Origin: Candidatus Nitrohelix vancouverensis
Lineage (GTDB): Bacteria; Nitrospinota; Nitrospinia; Nitrospinales; VA-1
Assembly (NCBI GenBank): GCA_015698305.1
Contig: CP048620.1
Span: 1 to 64,000, forward strand
Direction: 5' to 3'
Length of the DNA stretch: 64,000 nt
The translations under genes and the position numbers were made by a program. The notes under the pieces are model-generated. The model made no database searches. It was given only the letters and a program-made list of their open reading frames with translations, and had not been told where the DNA came from. Positions within the stretch are counted from its first letter, which is position 1. Every line of letters begins with the position of its first letter. This document shows, in pieces, positions 46,631 to 55,528 of the stretch.

Positions 46631-48100
46631 ATGAAAAGTAAATTCAAACAATTTTTTGAAAATGGAACCTCGCCCAAAGTTCTGGTGATCGGGGATCTGA
46701 TTCTGGATGAATACATCTGGGGCGCCATCAACCGCATCTCCCCGGAGGCTCCGGTTCCGGTTCTGGAAACCCGGGCGGAAAACATGTCGCTTGGCGGCGC
46801 TGCAAACGTCGCGAACAACCTGGTCGCGCTGGGTTGCGACGTGACGCTCATCGGCGCCATCGGGCATGATGAAAAAGGCGACCGCTTACTGCAGGCGATT
46901 CAAGATCGCGGCATCAACACCGACGGGATTTTCCGCTTTGTGCATCGCCCCACCACTTCCAAGATTCGCATCATCGCGCACAATCAGCAAATTTTGCGCG
47001 TCGACAAGGAAGACAACCGCCCGATCACCGAAGAGACGGAAAACAAAATCCTGAAATTCATTCAAACCGCCATCCCCAACGTGGACGGCATCATCTGCTC
47101 GGATTATCGCAAAGGCATTCTGACGGAAAAAGTGTTGCGCGCGCTCATTCATCGCGCCCAGCAAAGCAAAAAACAGGTGATCGTCGACCCGAAAAGCGCG
47201 GACTTTTCACTTTACAAAGGCGCCACCGTACTGACTCCAAACCTCAAGGAAGTGGAGCAGGCCACGCCGATCAAGATCAACAATCAACTCGATCTGGATC
47301 GCGCCGCAGAATACCTGATGGGCTTGACCAAATCGGAAGCCCTGCTGATCACGCGCGGTAAAGACGGCATGACGCTTTACAAAAACAAGGAAAAACCCCT
47401 GCAAATTGCAACCAAGGCGCGGGAAGTCGCGGATGTGACCGGCGCCGGGGACACTGTCGTCAGCGTGTTTGGAATGATGGCCTTCGCCGGATTTGAATTT
47501 TCAGAGTCGGCCTGGTTGTCCAACATGGCCGCAGGCGCCGTGGTCGAAAAGGTTGGCACCGCCGTGGTCACGCTCGACGAAATCAGAGCCTTCATTCAGG
47601 AAGAAATGTTACGCACCTCGCACACGACGCTGAATCTTGAAGAGTTGCAGAAAATCGTCAGCCTGGGCAAAAGCGCCGGCAAGACCATCGTCTTCACCAA
47701 CGGTTGCTTCGACCTCATCCACGGCGGACACATTGAACTTCTGCAACGCTCCAAGGCGCTTGGAGATATTTTGATCATCGGCCTGAACAGCGACTCGTCG
47801 ATCCGCGCCTTGAAGGGCGAGGGTCGACCGATCAAGAATCAGGCGGAACGCGCCGATATTTTATCCGCGATCAAGTACGTGGATTTCATCACCATCTTCG
47901 ACGAAAGCACGCCGGAAAATCTGATTCGAATGATACGCCCCGACGTGTTGGTGAAAGGCGATGATTATAAAATCAGCGAAGTCGTCGGCCGGGAAATCGT
48001 GGAAGGTTATGGCGCTCGGGTCGAATTGATTCCGATCGTCAAAGGCCATTCGACGACCAATTCCATCGAAAAAATCCTGCAGAACCACCGCGAAAACTAA
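46631..48100 (+). CDS. hldE: Bifunctional heptose-7-phosphate kinase / heptose-1-phosphate adenylyltransferase
   Basis: 489 residues from ATG 46631 (a TTG at 46610 would extend it). N-terminal ribokinase-like domain (GDLILDEYIWG, AANVANNLVALG, DVTGAGDTVVSVFG) to about 325, then cytidylyltransferase-like domain FTNGCFDLIHGGHIELLQRSK, KGDDYK. The fused HldE form as in E. coli. Provides ADP-D,D-heptose, which HldD then epimerises. Confidence 0.96.
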   Translation: MKSKFKQFFENGTSPKVLVIGDLILDEYIWGAINRISPEAPVPVLETRAENMSLGGAANVANNLVALGCDVTLIGAIGHDEKGDRLLQAIQDRGINTDGIFRFVHRPTTSKIRIIAHNQQILRVDKEDNRPITEETENKILKFIQTAIPNVDGIICSDYRKGILTEKVLRALIHRAQQSKKQVIVDPKSADFSLYKGATVLTPNLKEVEQATPIKINNQLDLDRAAEYLMGLTKSEALLITRGKDGMTLYKNKEKPLQIATKAREVADVTGAGDTVVSVFGMMAFAGFEFSESAWLSNMAAGAVVEKVGTAVVTLDEIRAFIQEEMLRTSHTTLNLEELQKIVSLGKSAGKTIVFTNGCFDLIHGGHIELLQRSKALGDILIIGLNSDSSIRALKGEGRPIKNQAERADILSAIKYVDFITIFDESTPENLIRMIRPDVLVKGDDYKISEVVGREIVEGYGARVELIPIVKGHSTTNSIEKILQNHREN

Positions 48101-48121
48101 GCGCTCGAATTTCCGGGCGTC

Positions 48122-49093
48122 TCAGTCCCCCAAGCGTCGGCCCGGCAATAAATACGACTGCACATAGTCGATCACTCCATCCTCCAGCGACATCAGGCGC
48201 GCGGAATAACCCGCATTACGAATCTTCTCCATCGGCGCCTGCGTGTGGTACTGGTACTGGTTGCGAATCGATTCCGGCATCTCGATGTATTCAATCGCCA
48301 CCGGCATATCGAGCGCGGAAAACACCGAGCGCGCCATATCGTTCCAGTTTCGAGCGACGCCGGAACCCACGTTGAACAAACCGCCCGCGTCCTTGTTATC
48401 CAGAAAAAACAGAGTCATGTCCACCGCGTCCGCGACATAGATGAAATCGCGCTCCTGCCCGCCATCCGCATATTCTTCACGGTAGGATTTGAACAACTTG
48501 AATTTCCCCGTTTCTTTCACCTGATAATATCCCTTGCGCACCATGCTCTGCATGTCGCCCTTGTGAAATTCGTTCGGGCCGTAGACGTTGAAATATTTCA
48601 GGCCGACCAGACGATTGAGAACGCCTTCGCGACGCGCCCACACATCGAACTGATGCTTGCTGTGACCGTACAGGTTCAAGGGTTGCAGGGCGTCCAGACC
48701 TTGCTCGTCATCGGCGTAGCCCTGCGATCCGTCGCCATAGGTCGCGGCGCTGGAAGCGTAGATAAAACGCACGCCCTTCTCCAAAGCGTATTCCGCCAGA
48801 TAACGCGTGTACTCAAAATTATTCTCTCTCAAAAACGCTTCGTTGGTTTCCGTCGTGGAAGAACAAGCGCCCATGTGAATGATCGCCTCAGGCTTCGGCA
48901 GAGAACGCTTTCTGACATTCTCCAGAAACGCTTCTGGACTCTGCATTTCGCGATACTTTAAAGCCGCGACGTTTTTTTCCTTTTCCGGATGATCCAACCG
49001 ATCGACCAGTAATATATCGTCCGTTCCCCTCACGTTCAGGGAATGAACGATCGCCGATCCAATAAACCCGGCGGAGCCGGTCACTATAATCAC
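48122..49093 (-). CDS. hldD: ADP-L-glycero-D-manno-heptose 6-epimerase
   Basis: 323 residues: MIIVTGSAGFIGSAIVHSLN Rossmann, IIHMGACSSTTETNEAFLRENNFEYTRYLAEYAL, SSAATYGDGSQGY and LYGHSKHQFDVW (YxxxK), with KYFNVYGPNEFHKGDM. Completes ADP-heptose synthesis. It is convergent with hldE (21 bases apart), so the pathway is on both strands; its start overlaps the M48 gene by four bases, so it may be expressed from that gene's promoter. Confidence 0.96.
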   Translation of the reverse strand: MIIVTGSAGFIGSAIVHSLNVRGTDDILLVDRLDHPEKEKNVAALKYREMQSPEAFLENVRKRSLPKPEAIIHMGACSSTTETNEAFLRENNFEYTRYLAEYALEKGVRFIYASSAATYGDGSQGYADDEQGLDALQPLNLYGHSKHQFDVWARREGVLNRLVGLKYFNVYGPNEFHKGDMQSMVRKGYYQVKETGKFKLFKSYREEYADGGQERDFIYVADAVDMTLFFLDNKDAGGLFNVGSGVARNWNDMARSVFSALDMPVAIEYIEMPESIRNQYQYHTQAPMEKIRNAGYSARLMSLEDGVIDYVQSYLLPGRRLGD

Positions 49094-50283
49094 GTTGCAA
49101 TGCCTCCCTCATTCAAAATATCTTTATCGTCCCTCAGTTCGCGCTCCACCATTTTGTTCCAATCCACTCCAGGCAATATCGGCGAGTAAGGGGGATTCGC
49201 ATGTTCCTCCGCCAGCTTTTGCAAAGTCTCGACTCTGGCCCCGGTTTGCGGATGCGTCGAAAAATAGTCGAACACTCCAGACGAGGTCGCGTCGTCATCG
49301 CTCACTGGAGCTTCGCCCAGCGCATGCTCTCCCAGTTTTTTATACATGCGGACCATCCCTTGCGGCGGAACGCCCGCGCGCAGGATCATTGCCATTCCCA
49401 AGCGATCCGCCTCGTCCTCCATTTCCCGGCTGAAGGAAAGGCGTTCCAGATTTTGCGCGATATCGAGCGCCGTCTGCATGGCGCCGTTGACGTCTCCAAT
49501 CAAAAAATAAAACGTAAGAAAGGACGTGAGACTGCGAATGATACCCCGGGTGGCGTGGCGTTGCAAGACGTGCTGAATTTCATGCGCCATCACGCCCGCG
49601 ATTTCATCCGCGGACGCCGCCGATTGCAGTAGACCGCGATAAAAAACGATATGCCCGCCGGGCAGTGCAAAAGCATTCACCTGCGGATCATCGAGAATAT
49701 AAATGCGCATGGGATAAGGATAATCGGGAACCGATGCCGTCAGGCGAACGGCGACCGCTTCCAGAGCGCCTTGCGTTTGCGGCGCGTTCATCACGCGCTC
49801 CGACACGCTGAACGAATTGAGCGCCGCTTCCCCCAGTCGCGTTTCCCATTCGACCGGAACGGAACTTGCGAAGCGCTCCGACGCCGCCGGAATGAATTGC
49901 GTCCACAGCAAATACAGGGTGATCGGGAGCAAGAGCAGACCCGCAAGGATCGTGATCTTTTTAAACGACTTGCTACCATGAAAAGGTCGCGTCAATTCAG
50001 CTGGGGCCGCCTGCTCTATTTGTCGAAACAGACGAGGCTCGTCGATGATCAGAGTCTCCGGCGCAGGTCGTCCCTCTTTCACGCGCTCCAGACGCAAGGT
50101 TCCCTCTGCATCCGCCGGTCCCAGCGCCGAACGCAACTCGACATAGGGCCAGTCGATCGCGCGCCCATCAGAAAACGTCAGCAGTAATTTCGTGGTGAAA
50201 ACGGACACCTTGACGCGTTGTTTGCGCGCGCTCAGTCCGTCAAAATAAGAGGAGGAAAAATCAGCGCTCTGGGAATCGTTCAT
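49090..50283 (-). CDS. M48-family metallopeptidase, membrane-anchored
   Basis: 397 residues. An N-terminal cytosolic region to about 105, one membrane segment (ITILAGLLLLPITLYLLW), then a peptidase domain with PGGHIVFYRGLL, the zinc motif GVMAHEIQHVLQRHATRG (HExxH) and EDEADRLGMAMILRAG (third ligand Glu). Resembles BepA/YfgC or HtpX-like M48 enzymes of envelope quality control. Lacks a TPR domain. Overlaps hldD by four bases downstream. Confidence 0.87.
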   Translation of the reverse strand: MNDSQSADFSSSYFDGLSARKQRVKVSVFTTKLLLTFSDGRAIDWPYVELRSALGPADAEGTLRLERVKEGRPAPETLIIDEPRLFRQIEQAAPAELTRPFHGSKSFKKITILAGLLLLPITLYLLWTQFIPAASERFASSVPVEWETRLGEAALNSFSVSERVMNAPQTQGALEAVAVRLTASVPDYPYPMRIYILDDPQVNAFALPGGHIVFYRGLLQSAASADEIAGVMAHEIQHVLQRHATRGIIRSLTSFLTFYFLIGDVNGAMQTALDIAQNLERLSFSREMEDEADRLGMAMILRAGVPPQGMVRMYKKLGEHALGEAPVSDDDATSSGVFDYFSTHPQTGARVETLQKLAEEHANPPYSPILPGVDWNKMVERELRDDKDILNEGGIAT

Positions 50284-50312
50284 AGCGGTCTACAACCGGG
50301 AGAGACTGCAAG

Positions 50313-51599
50313 TCAACCGATGTCCATCGAGACGTCCATCGCATCCACCGCCGCGTCTCCCAAAGCGCCGGTCTCTGTCATGCGTTGCACCACATGATCC
50401 AGATCGCCTGCGCCGTGAACTTGAAGCCGATCGGCCATGAACTTCATTTTTCTCGCCGTCACCCATGGAAAGGCAAGGCCCAGAGAGAAAATCAATAAGA
50501 GAGCATTGCCAAGGTTCAGAATCATCAAGTCCTTGCCGGTCACCGCATAGGAAAATGAAGCCTGACCAAAACTCGTGCGCTCCCAGAAATAACGGCTGAG
50601 TCGGGCGTTGAGCCAGAACATGCTGAAACCCAGGGTGGGCAGGATCAAAAGTCCATTGATCAAATAAGCCTTGGTCAATTCCTTTCCCACTCCATCGTAG
50701 GCGAAAGTTTGATCGCCAAAGGAGCTATTGGAACGCCAGAAATTTTCTCGACGATTGACAAAATAGGGCCAGTAAAATCCCAGCGTGATCACGCTCAAAA
50801 AATAGCCTTTAAAATAAAGTTCAACCCCCTGGCCTCGGGTTCCCTGAAAAGAAAAGCGAATGCCCCGCCACGATGTGCGCGACAAGCGGTATTTTCGGGC
50901 CCCCACCATGAACGCCGGAATGGCTAACAGAACTAAAAAAGAAATCAGGTTGTTGAGGAAGAGATACAGCTCTTCCTCCAGTCCCCATAGCACATCGCTG
51001 AAAGATGCAACCGCAATCAGCAGAAGCAAGGGGGAAAAATAAATCAAGGCGCCGCGCAGGAGTTCTCCGCCCGTTCCGTGATAACGCAAGGCATCCTGCC
51101 GAAACGATAAATGATCCCAGAGATAGCGGCGCACCTGGGTTTTGCCCCAGAACTGGTAGATTCCCAGCGTCAAAATACCAAAAACAAAATTCCGCAGGAA
51201 CAGGGAAAACAGCCCGCCGCCGGTTCCCGTAAAGGCGATGCCCTCTGGTAAGTCTGACTGCCTTGCAGGAGCCGACTCGCGAAGCGCTGGAATTTCTTCG
51301 ACTTCAGGTTCGCTATGAAAAACGCTTGCTTCTTCGCGCTCAGGAGGAGCGACCGAAAGAGATTCGGGAAGCATCGGTTCGAGATCAATTTTGAATCCCA
51401 AACCCTCCAGATAGCTCAAAGCCTGATCGGCCTGCTGATCCGGGATCGGGTAGGTGAAACGCCAGGGCCGGCCATCCAGGAGTTGTTCAAAAACGGAATC
51501 GCTCTGCGCTCGGCTGAGACGAAAGACCTTCTCAATAGCGCCCAGAGCGACCGTTTTGTTCCCGCCCGACCAGGCATTGAGAGTGATTTGATAGCTCAT
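50313..51599 (-). CDS. DUF898 (YjgN-like) integral membrane protein
   Basis: 428 residues. An N-terminal 130 residues predicted cytosolic, possibly folded (YQITLNAWSGGNKTVALGAIEKVF). From about 140 the DUF898 signature FTGTGGGLFSLFLRNFVFGILTLGIYQFW appears, and the TGTGGEL, TGKDL and YFWERTSFGQ motifs recur through about eight membrane segments. The function of the family is unknown to me. Separate from M48 by 29 bases. Confidence 0.85.
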   Translation of the reverse strand: MSYQITLNAWSGGNKTVALGAIEKVFRLSRAQSDSVFEQLLDGRPWRFTYPIPDQQADQALSYLEGLGFKIDLEPMLPESLSVAPPEREEASVFHSEPEVEEIPALRESAPARQSDLPEGIAFTGTGGGLFSLFLRNFVFGILTLGIYQFWGKTQVRRYLWDHLSFRQDALRYHGTGGELLRGALIYFSPLLLLIAVASFSDVLWGLEEELYLFLNNLISFLVLLAIPAFMVGARKYRLSRTSWRGIRFSFQGTRGQGVELYFKGYFLSVITLGFYWPYFVNRRENFWRSNSSFGDQTFAYDGVGKELTKAYLINGLLILPTLGFSMFWLNARLSRYFWERTSFGQASFSYAVTGKDLMILNLGNALLLIFSLGLAFPWVTARKMKFMADRLQVHGAGDLDHVVQRMTETGALGDAAVDAMDVSMDIG

Positions 51600-51662
51600 G
51601 GAACTTGAATCCAGAGTAATGAGCGACCTGCCAATAATGTTGTCATGCAGACGCGGCAGGAT

Positions 51663-52547
51663 CTAAAAAAAATCGTAGGCCTTTTGTTGCTCCGTCCAGC
51701 CCAGGAACCCGTCATTCTCAGGAATTCCCGTGAAGTCATCCGTATCGCCGACCCAGGTTTCCGGCCGGTCCCAGTTGTCGCCATAATGATAGAGAAACAT
51801 TTTCTTGCGGATATGCGCGGGCAAAGTCATCAATTCCTGATAGGAAGCGTGGACGCCGCCGAAGAACAACTGGCAGTCATGAAACATGAGTTCAGCCATA
51901 TCAGAAAACCGGATCGGGTAGTCGGCGTCGAACATGGTGTCGCCGGAAATCCAGACGCGCTTGTTGATCATGATGCCCGAACACCATTGCGACTCGTCAA
52001 CGCTGATTGCGGTGTCGGGAAAATGTCGGGTCCTCATGATGTCGATTTCGATCGGGCCATGATTGTAGGACCAGAATTTTCGCCCCTCAATCTGAATGCT
52101 TTTCGGTCGAAGAATGTCAAAAAAATCGGCCAACTGCAGGGGTCGTCCCTGATTCGCTTCGCAAAATTCAGTGCCGCCAGACAGACTCTTACTCCAGAGA
52201 CTGTCCTGATAATCGCGCAAAATAATCATTTGCGGCTTCGTGCTGTTCGGCGTGTAGCGGTTCATCAACGCGACTTCTTCAAGACCGCCGATATGGTCGG
52301 CATGGCTGTGAGTCGGCAGGTAGCAACGCACCTTCAGAACAGAGAGGCCGATGTCCGTCAATGCCAGAGGGCCTTGGGTCCCACAATCGACCAGCACATG
52401 GTGGTCGCCCTGAATGATGAGAATATTTGACTGCCGACGGCGCTTCGCAAACGCCGACCCCGTTCCAATGAACACCACGCGAAGGCGTCCATCCGTGGTC
52501 AACGGCAAAGGCGCATCGTTTTCACAAATAGTATTAATTTCGTACAT
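51663..52547 (-). CDS. MBL-fold metallo-hydrolase
   Basis: 294 residues. Contains THSHADHIGGLEE (zinc motif HxHxDH), the N-terminal GTGSAFAKRR of the RNase Z-like branch, a central Asp in WISGDTMFDAD and late His in FMFHDCQLFF and YHYGDNW. Substrate unknown; might act as a nuclease or phosphodiesterase. A promoter-like element lies just upstream. Confidence 0.85.
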   Translation of the reverse strand: MYEINTICENDAPLPLTTDGRLRVVFIGTGSAFAKRRRQSNILIIQGDHHVLVDCGTQGPLALTDIGLSVLKVRCYLPTHSHADHIGGLEEVALMNRYTPNSTKPQMIILRDYQDSLWSKSLSGGTEFCEANQGRPLQLADFFDILRPKSIQIEGRKFWSYNHGPIEIDIMRTRHFPDTAISVDESQWCSGIMINKRVWISGDTMFDADYPIRFSDMAELMFHDCQLFFGGVHASYQELMTLPAHIRKKMFLYHYGDNWDRPETWVGDTDDFTGIPENDGFLGWTEQQKAYDFF

Positions 52548-52916
52548 TCAGTCGCCCCTTTGAACTATATGGCAAATAAAGAGCATGGCAATATTGGTTT
52601 GTAGATAAAAAACCAAAAAACAATCTTAAAACACTAACATAGAAACCATAGGTGCGTCTACACTATTTCCTTTGTTTTCAATAACTCACACAGATTTACC
52701 TTGAACAAAATATAATCTTTCAAAGCTTCTCATAACGCTGAAGGGAATTACAATCACCCGCTTGCGCCCAGCCGCGCCTCCCTAAAGGACGTAAAAAGTG
52801 ATATAGTCAAATCTACTCAAGAATACATTGGCCGGAAGTTGAGAGACCAACCTCAAATCATTTTCCGGCGCCGCCTGCATCAAACCAACAAGAATTCTAA
52901 GAACTGGAACCGCGCT
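52548..52916. other. Intergenic region without a gene
   Basis: A 369-base divergent gap, AT-rich at its left. I see the MBL promoter, a short A/T-rich tract and a TATAAT-like string near 52708, but no supported gene, RNA fold or repeat. The region upstream of DUF4912 holds no clear sigma70 promoter. Confidence 0.6.
52564..52591 (-). promoter_or_regulatory. Candidate promoter of the MBL-fold gene
   Basis: Minus strand TTGCCA (52591-52586), 16-base spacer, TATAGT (52569-52564), about 20 bases before the ATG. Fits sigma70 with one mismatch in each box. Confidence 0.4.
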
Positions 52917-53834
52917 ATGTCCGTGATTAATTTAGAAGCCATGAACAAAGAGGAACTCCTGAAAATGGGTCGCCTCCTTAAAATCAGCATGAATCCTGAA
53001 GATGAGAAACAGAAGCTCGTCTCTCTGCTGAAAAAATCCATCGCGCAGAAACCAGCGCGCCCCAGGCCCAAAGAAGCGGACAAACCTTTCAAAAATAAAC
53101 GCGCACGAAAACGCAAACCCAGAGGCGACAGCGCTCGCGCGCATCAGGGTTCTAAAGGCAATGTTTCACCCGACTCCGCTGCGCGGCCCGCACAAACAAA
53201 ACCGGCAAACCCCGCAAGCAGACATCGGAAAACTTCGGGCGCAAAAGTTCAAAAATCAAACCATTCGCCTCTCGTAAAGGACTCGCCAGTCGAATCAAAA
53301 ACCCCGGAACTGCCCGACGGCTATGGAGACCATAAAATCACCGCGCTTCCAATTTCCGATACCCGAATTTTCTGCTTCTGGGAACTGCAGGAAGCCTCCG
53401 TCCAACAAGCTCAAAAGGAAATGAATCTGGACTGGGAGCAATTGCAATGGACGCTCCGCGCTCAAGCCCATGAAGGCGAAGAGAAGCGATTCAACATATT
53501 TCCGGAAGCGCGCAAATGGTATCTCGACCTGGAACCTGCCGGGCGGACCTGGAAAATTGATATTGGCCTTGCAGGACCTCAGGGACAATTCAAAACCATC
53601 TCAAGCGCGCAAGCCGTCCCCCTGATTCCCACGACCCCGTCCTCCTCGCGCGATATGGAATGGGAGAAGAGCGACCGCGCTTTCTGGGAACTGTTTCAGG
53701 CGTCCACCGGCTCCAAACTCACCGAGCAGGAAATTCGCTCCGGAAAAAACCCGCAACCGGGTTCGAGTTATATGGACAATCCTTCATCCAGTTCAAGTCC
53801 TGCCGATCGCTCGAAAGCCCCGACCCATTCATGA
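52917..53834 (+). CDS. DUF4912 domain protein with basic low-complexity linker
   Basis: 305 residues from ATG 52917 (a longer frame to 52839 lacks a ribosome site). The N-terminal MNKEELLKMGRLLKISMNPEDEKQKLVSLL resembles a short SAP/Rho-N helical module. It is followed by a Lys/Arg/Pro/Ala-rich linker (about 45-135) and a DUF4912 region (LPDGYGDHKITALPISDTRIFCFWELQ ... KRFNIFPEARKWYLDLEPAGRTWKIDIGLAG). I recall DUF4912 near glycan enzymes. It overlaps the GH57 gene by four bases (ATGA), so translation is coupled. Confidence 0.78.
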   Translation: MSVINLEAMNKEELLKMGRLLKISMNPEDEKQKLVSLLKKSIAQKPARPRPKEADKPFKNKRARKRKPRGDSARAHQGSKGNVSPDSAARPAQTKPANPASRHRKTSGAKVQKSNHSPLVKDSPVESKTPELPDGYGDHKITALPISDTRIFCFWELQEASVQQAQKEMNLDWEQLQWTLRAQAHEGEEKRFNIFPEARKWYLDLEPAGRTWKIDIGLAGPQGQFKTISSAQAVPLIPTTPSSSRDMEWEKSDRAFWELFQASTGSKLTEQEIRSGKNPQPGSSYMDNPSSSSSPADRSKAPTHS

Positions 53835-55411
53835 CACGCGGATACCTCGCCATTGTATTGCATGCGCATTTGCCTTTCGTCCGGCGCCCGGAGCACGAAG
53901 AATTCCTCGAAGAAGACTGGTTTTTTGAGGCCCTGACCGAAACCTACATTCCCTTGATTCAGTTCATGGAAGGCTGGGTGAGAGACGGCGTGCCGCACGC
54001 CATCACGCTCTCCATCTCCCCTCCTCTCCTCGCCATGCTGGACGACCCCTTGTTGCAGGGACGTTACCGGCGTTACCTCGACCGAGCCATCGAACTGTCC
54101 TGCAAGGAGCTGGATCGCACGCGCGACCAGACTGAATTTTTTCGCGTCGCTTCCATGTACCATTCCCGCCTGGAACATGCGCGCGAACTGTTCGCCGACA
54201 CACGGAGCTATCGTCTGATCGACGCCTTCAGACAATTGAAAGACGCCGGAGGCGTCGAACTCATCACCTGCGCCGGAGCGCATGGGTTTCTACCCTTCAT
54301 GACGTCCACTCCCTCTTCCATTCGAGCGCAGGTGCAATCGGCGACTCGTTTGTTTGAAGACCTGTTCGGGAGTCCCCCGCCCGGAATGTGGCTACCCGAA
54401 TGCGCCTATGTGCCCGGCATCGAAAACTTCCTCAAAGAAGCGGGAATTCGCTACTTCATTCTGGAATCGCACGGCGTGTTGAACGCCGTTCCGCGTCCGG
54501 CCCACGGCGCTTTTGCCCCCATCTATTGCCCGAATGGAGTCGCCGCTTTTCCGCGCGACGCCGAATCCTCCCGCCAGGTATGGAGTTCCAAGGAAGGCTA
54601 TCCTGGAGATTATTTTTATCGGGAATTTTACCGCGACATCGGCTTCGATCTTGATTACGACTACATCAAACCCTACCTGTCCGCGACGGGAGACCGCAAA
54701 ATGACGGGCTTCAAATATCACCGCATCACCGGTCCAGGAGATCACAAGGAAGCCTACCAGCCTGAGATCGCGCGCCAAAGGGCGGCTGACCACGCTGGAA
54801 ATTTCATGTTCAACCGCGAACGACAGGTCGAATATCTGGCGGAGCAAATGGGGCGTCCTCCCATCATCACAGCCCCCTACGATGCCGAGTTGTTCGGTCA
54901 CTGGTGGTTTGAGGGGCCGCAATGGCTGGACTTTCTGGTTCGCAAAACCGCGTACGACCAGCAATCCTATCAACTCATTTCACCGGCGAAATATCTGGAC
55001 GCCTTTCCGAAACAACAGAGCGCGCAGGCCGCCGCCTCGTCCTGGGGCGCGGACGGCAATTTCGCCTACTGGATCAACGAGACAAACGACTGGATTTACC
55101 CACATCTGCACAAGGCCGCCGAGCGAATGACGCAACTCGCCCGAAGTTATCCACAGGCCGAAGGACTGCAAGGCCGCGCACTGAATCAAGCCGCGCGGGA
55201 ACTCATTCTGGCGCAATCCAGCGACTGGCCCTTCATCATGACGGCGAAGACCTCGGTGCAGTTCGCCGAGGCTCAAATTAAAATTCATCTGAATCGATTC
55301 ACCCGCCTCTATCATCAGATTATAGATAACGCTCTGGAAGACGCCTGGATCAAAGAGCTGGAAAGCGTCGACACTCTTTTCCCCCATATTGACTACCGCT
55401 TGTATCAATAA
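53831..55411 (+). CDS. Glycoside hydrolase family 57 (putative 1,4-alpha-glucan branching enzyme)
   Basis: 526 residues from ATG 53831. N-terminal HAHLPFVRRPEHEEF, the nucleophile motif MWLPECAYVPG (Glu about 190) and the general acid in YDAELFGHWWFEGPQW (Asp about 351), consistent with GH57 branching enzymes. The enzyme would make alpha-1,6 branches in glycogen-like glucan. No glycogen synthase is in the window. Coupled to DUF4912. Confidence 0.9.
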   Translation: MTRGYLAIVLHAHLPFVRRPEHEEFLEEDWFFEALTETYIPLIQFMEGWVRDGVPHAITLSISPPLLAMLDDPLLQGRYRRYLDRAIELSCKELDRTRDQTEFFRVASMYHSRLEHARELFADTRSYRLIDAFRQLKDAGGVELITCAGAHGFLPFMTSTPSSIRAQVQSATRLFEDLFGSPPPGMWLPECAYVPGIENFLKEAGIRYFILESHGVLNAVPRPAHGAFAPIYCPNGVAAFPRDAESSRQVWSSKEGYPGDYFYREFYRDIGFDLDYDYIKPYLSATGDRKMTGFKYHRITGPGDHKEAYQPEIARQRAADHAGNFMFNRERQVEYLAEQMGRPPIITAPYDAELFGHWWFEGPQWLDFLVRKTAYDQQSYQLISPAKYLDAFPKQQSAQAAASSWGADGNFAYWINETNDWIYPHLHKAAERMTQLARSYPQAEGLQGRALNQAARELILAQSSDWPFIMTAKTSVQFAEAQIKIHLNRFTRLYHQIIDNALEDAWIKELESVDTLFPHIDYRLYQ

Positions 55412-55480
55412 CTACCCGGATTCCCATACCCGGAATCGGCGGATCGCCGGATTGGCTGTGGAATTTGAGGCGAAATCATA

Positions 55481-55486
55481 TATAAT
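55481..55486 (+). promoter_or_regulatory. Candidate -10 element before the ApgM-like gene
   Basis: TATAAT 43 bases before the ATG, in the 117-base gap after GH57. No clear -35 at standard distance. It is the likely transcription start for the ApgM-like, lysC, cimA set. Confidence 0.35.
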
Positions 55487-55528
55487 TCATACTTTTAATC
55501 TCAGACCGAATTTTCCTTTTTAACATTT

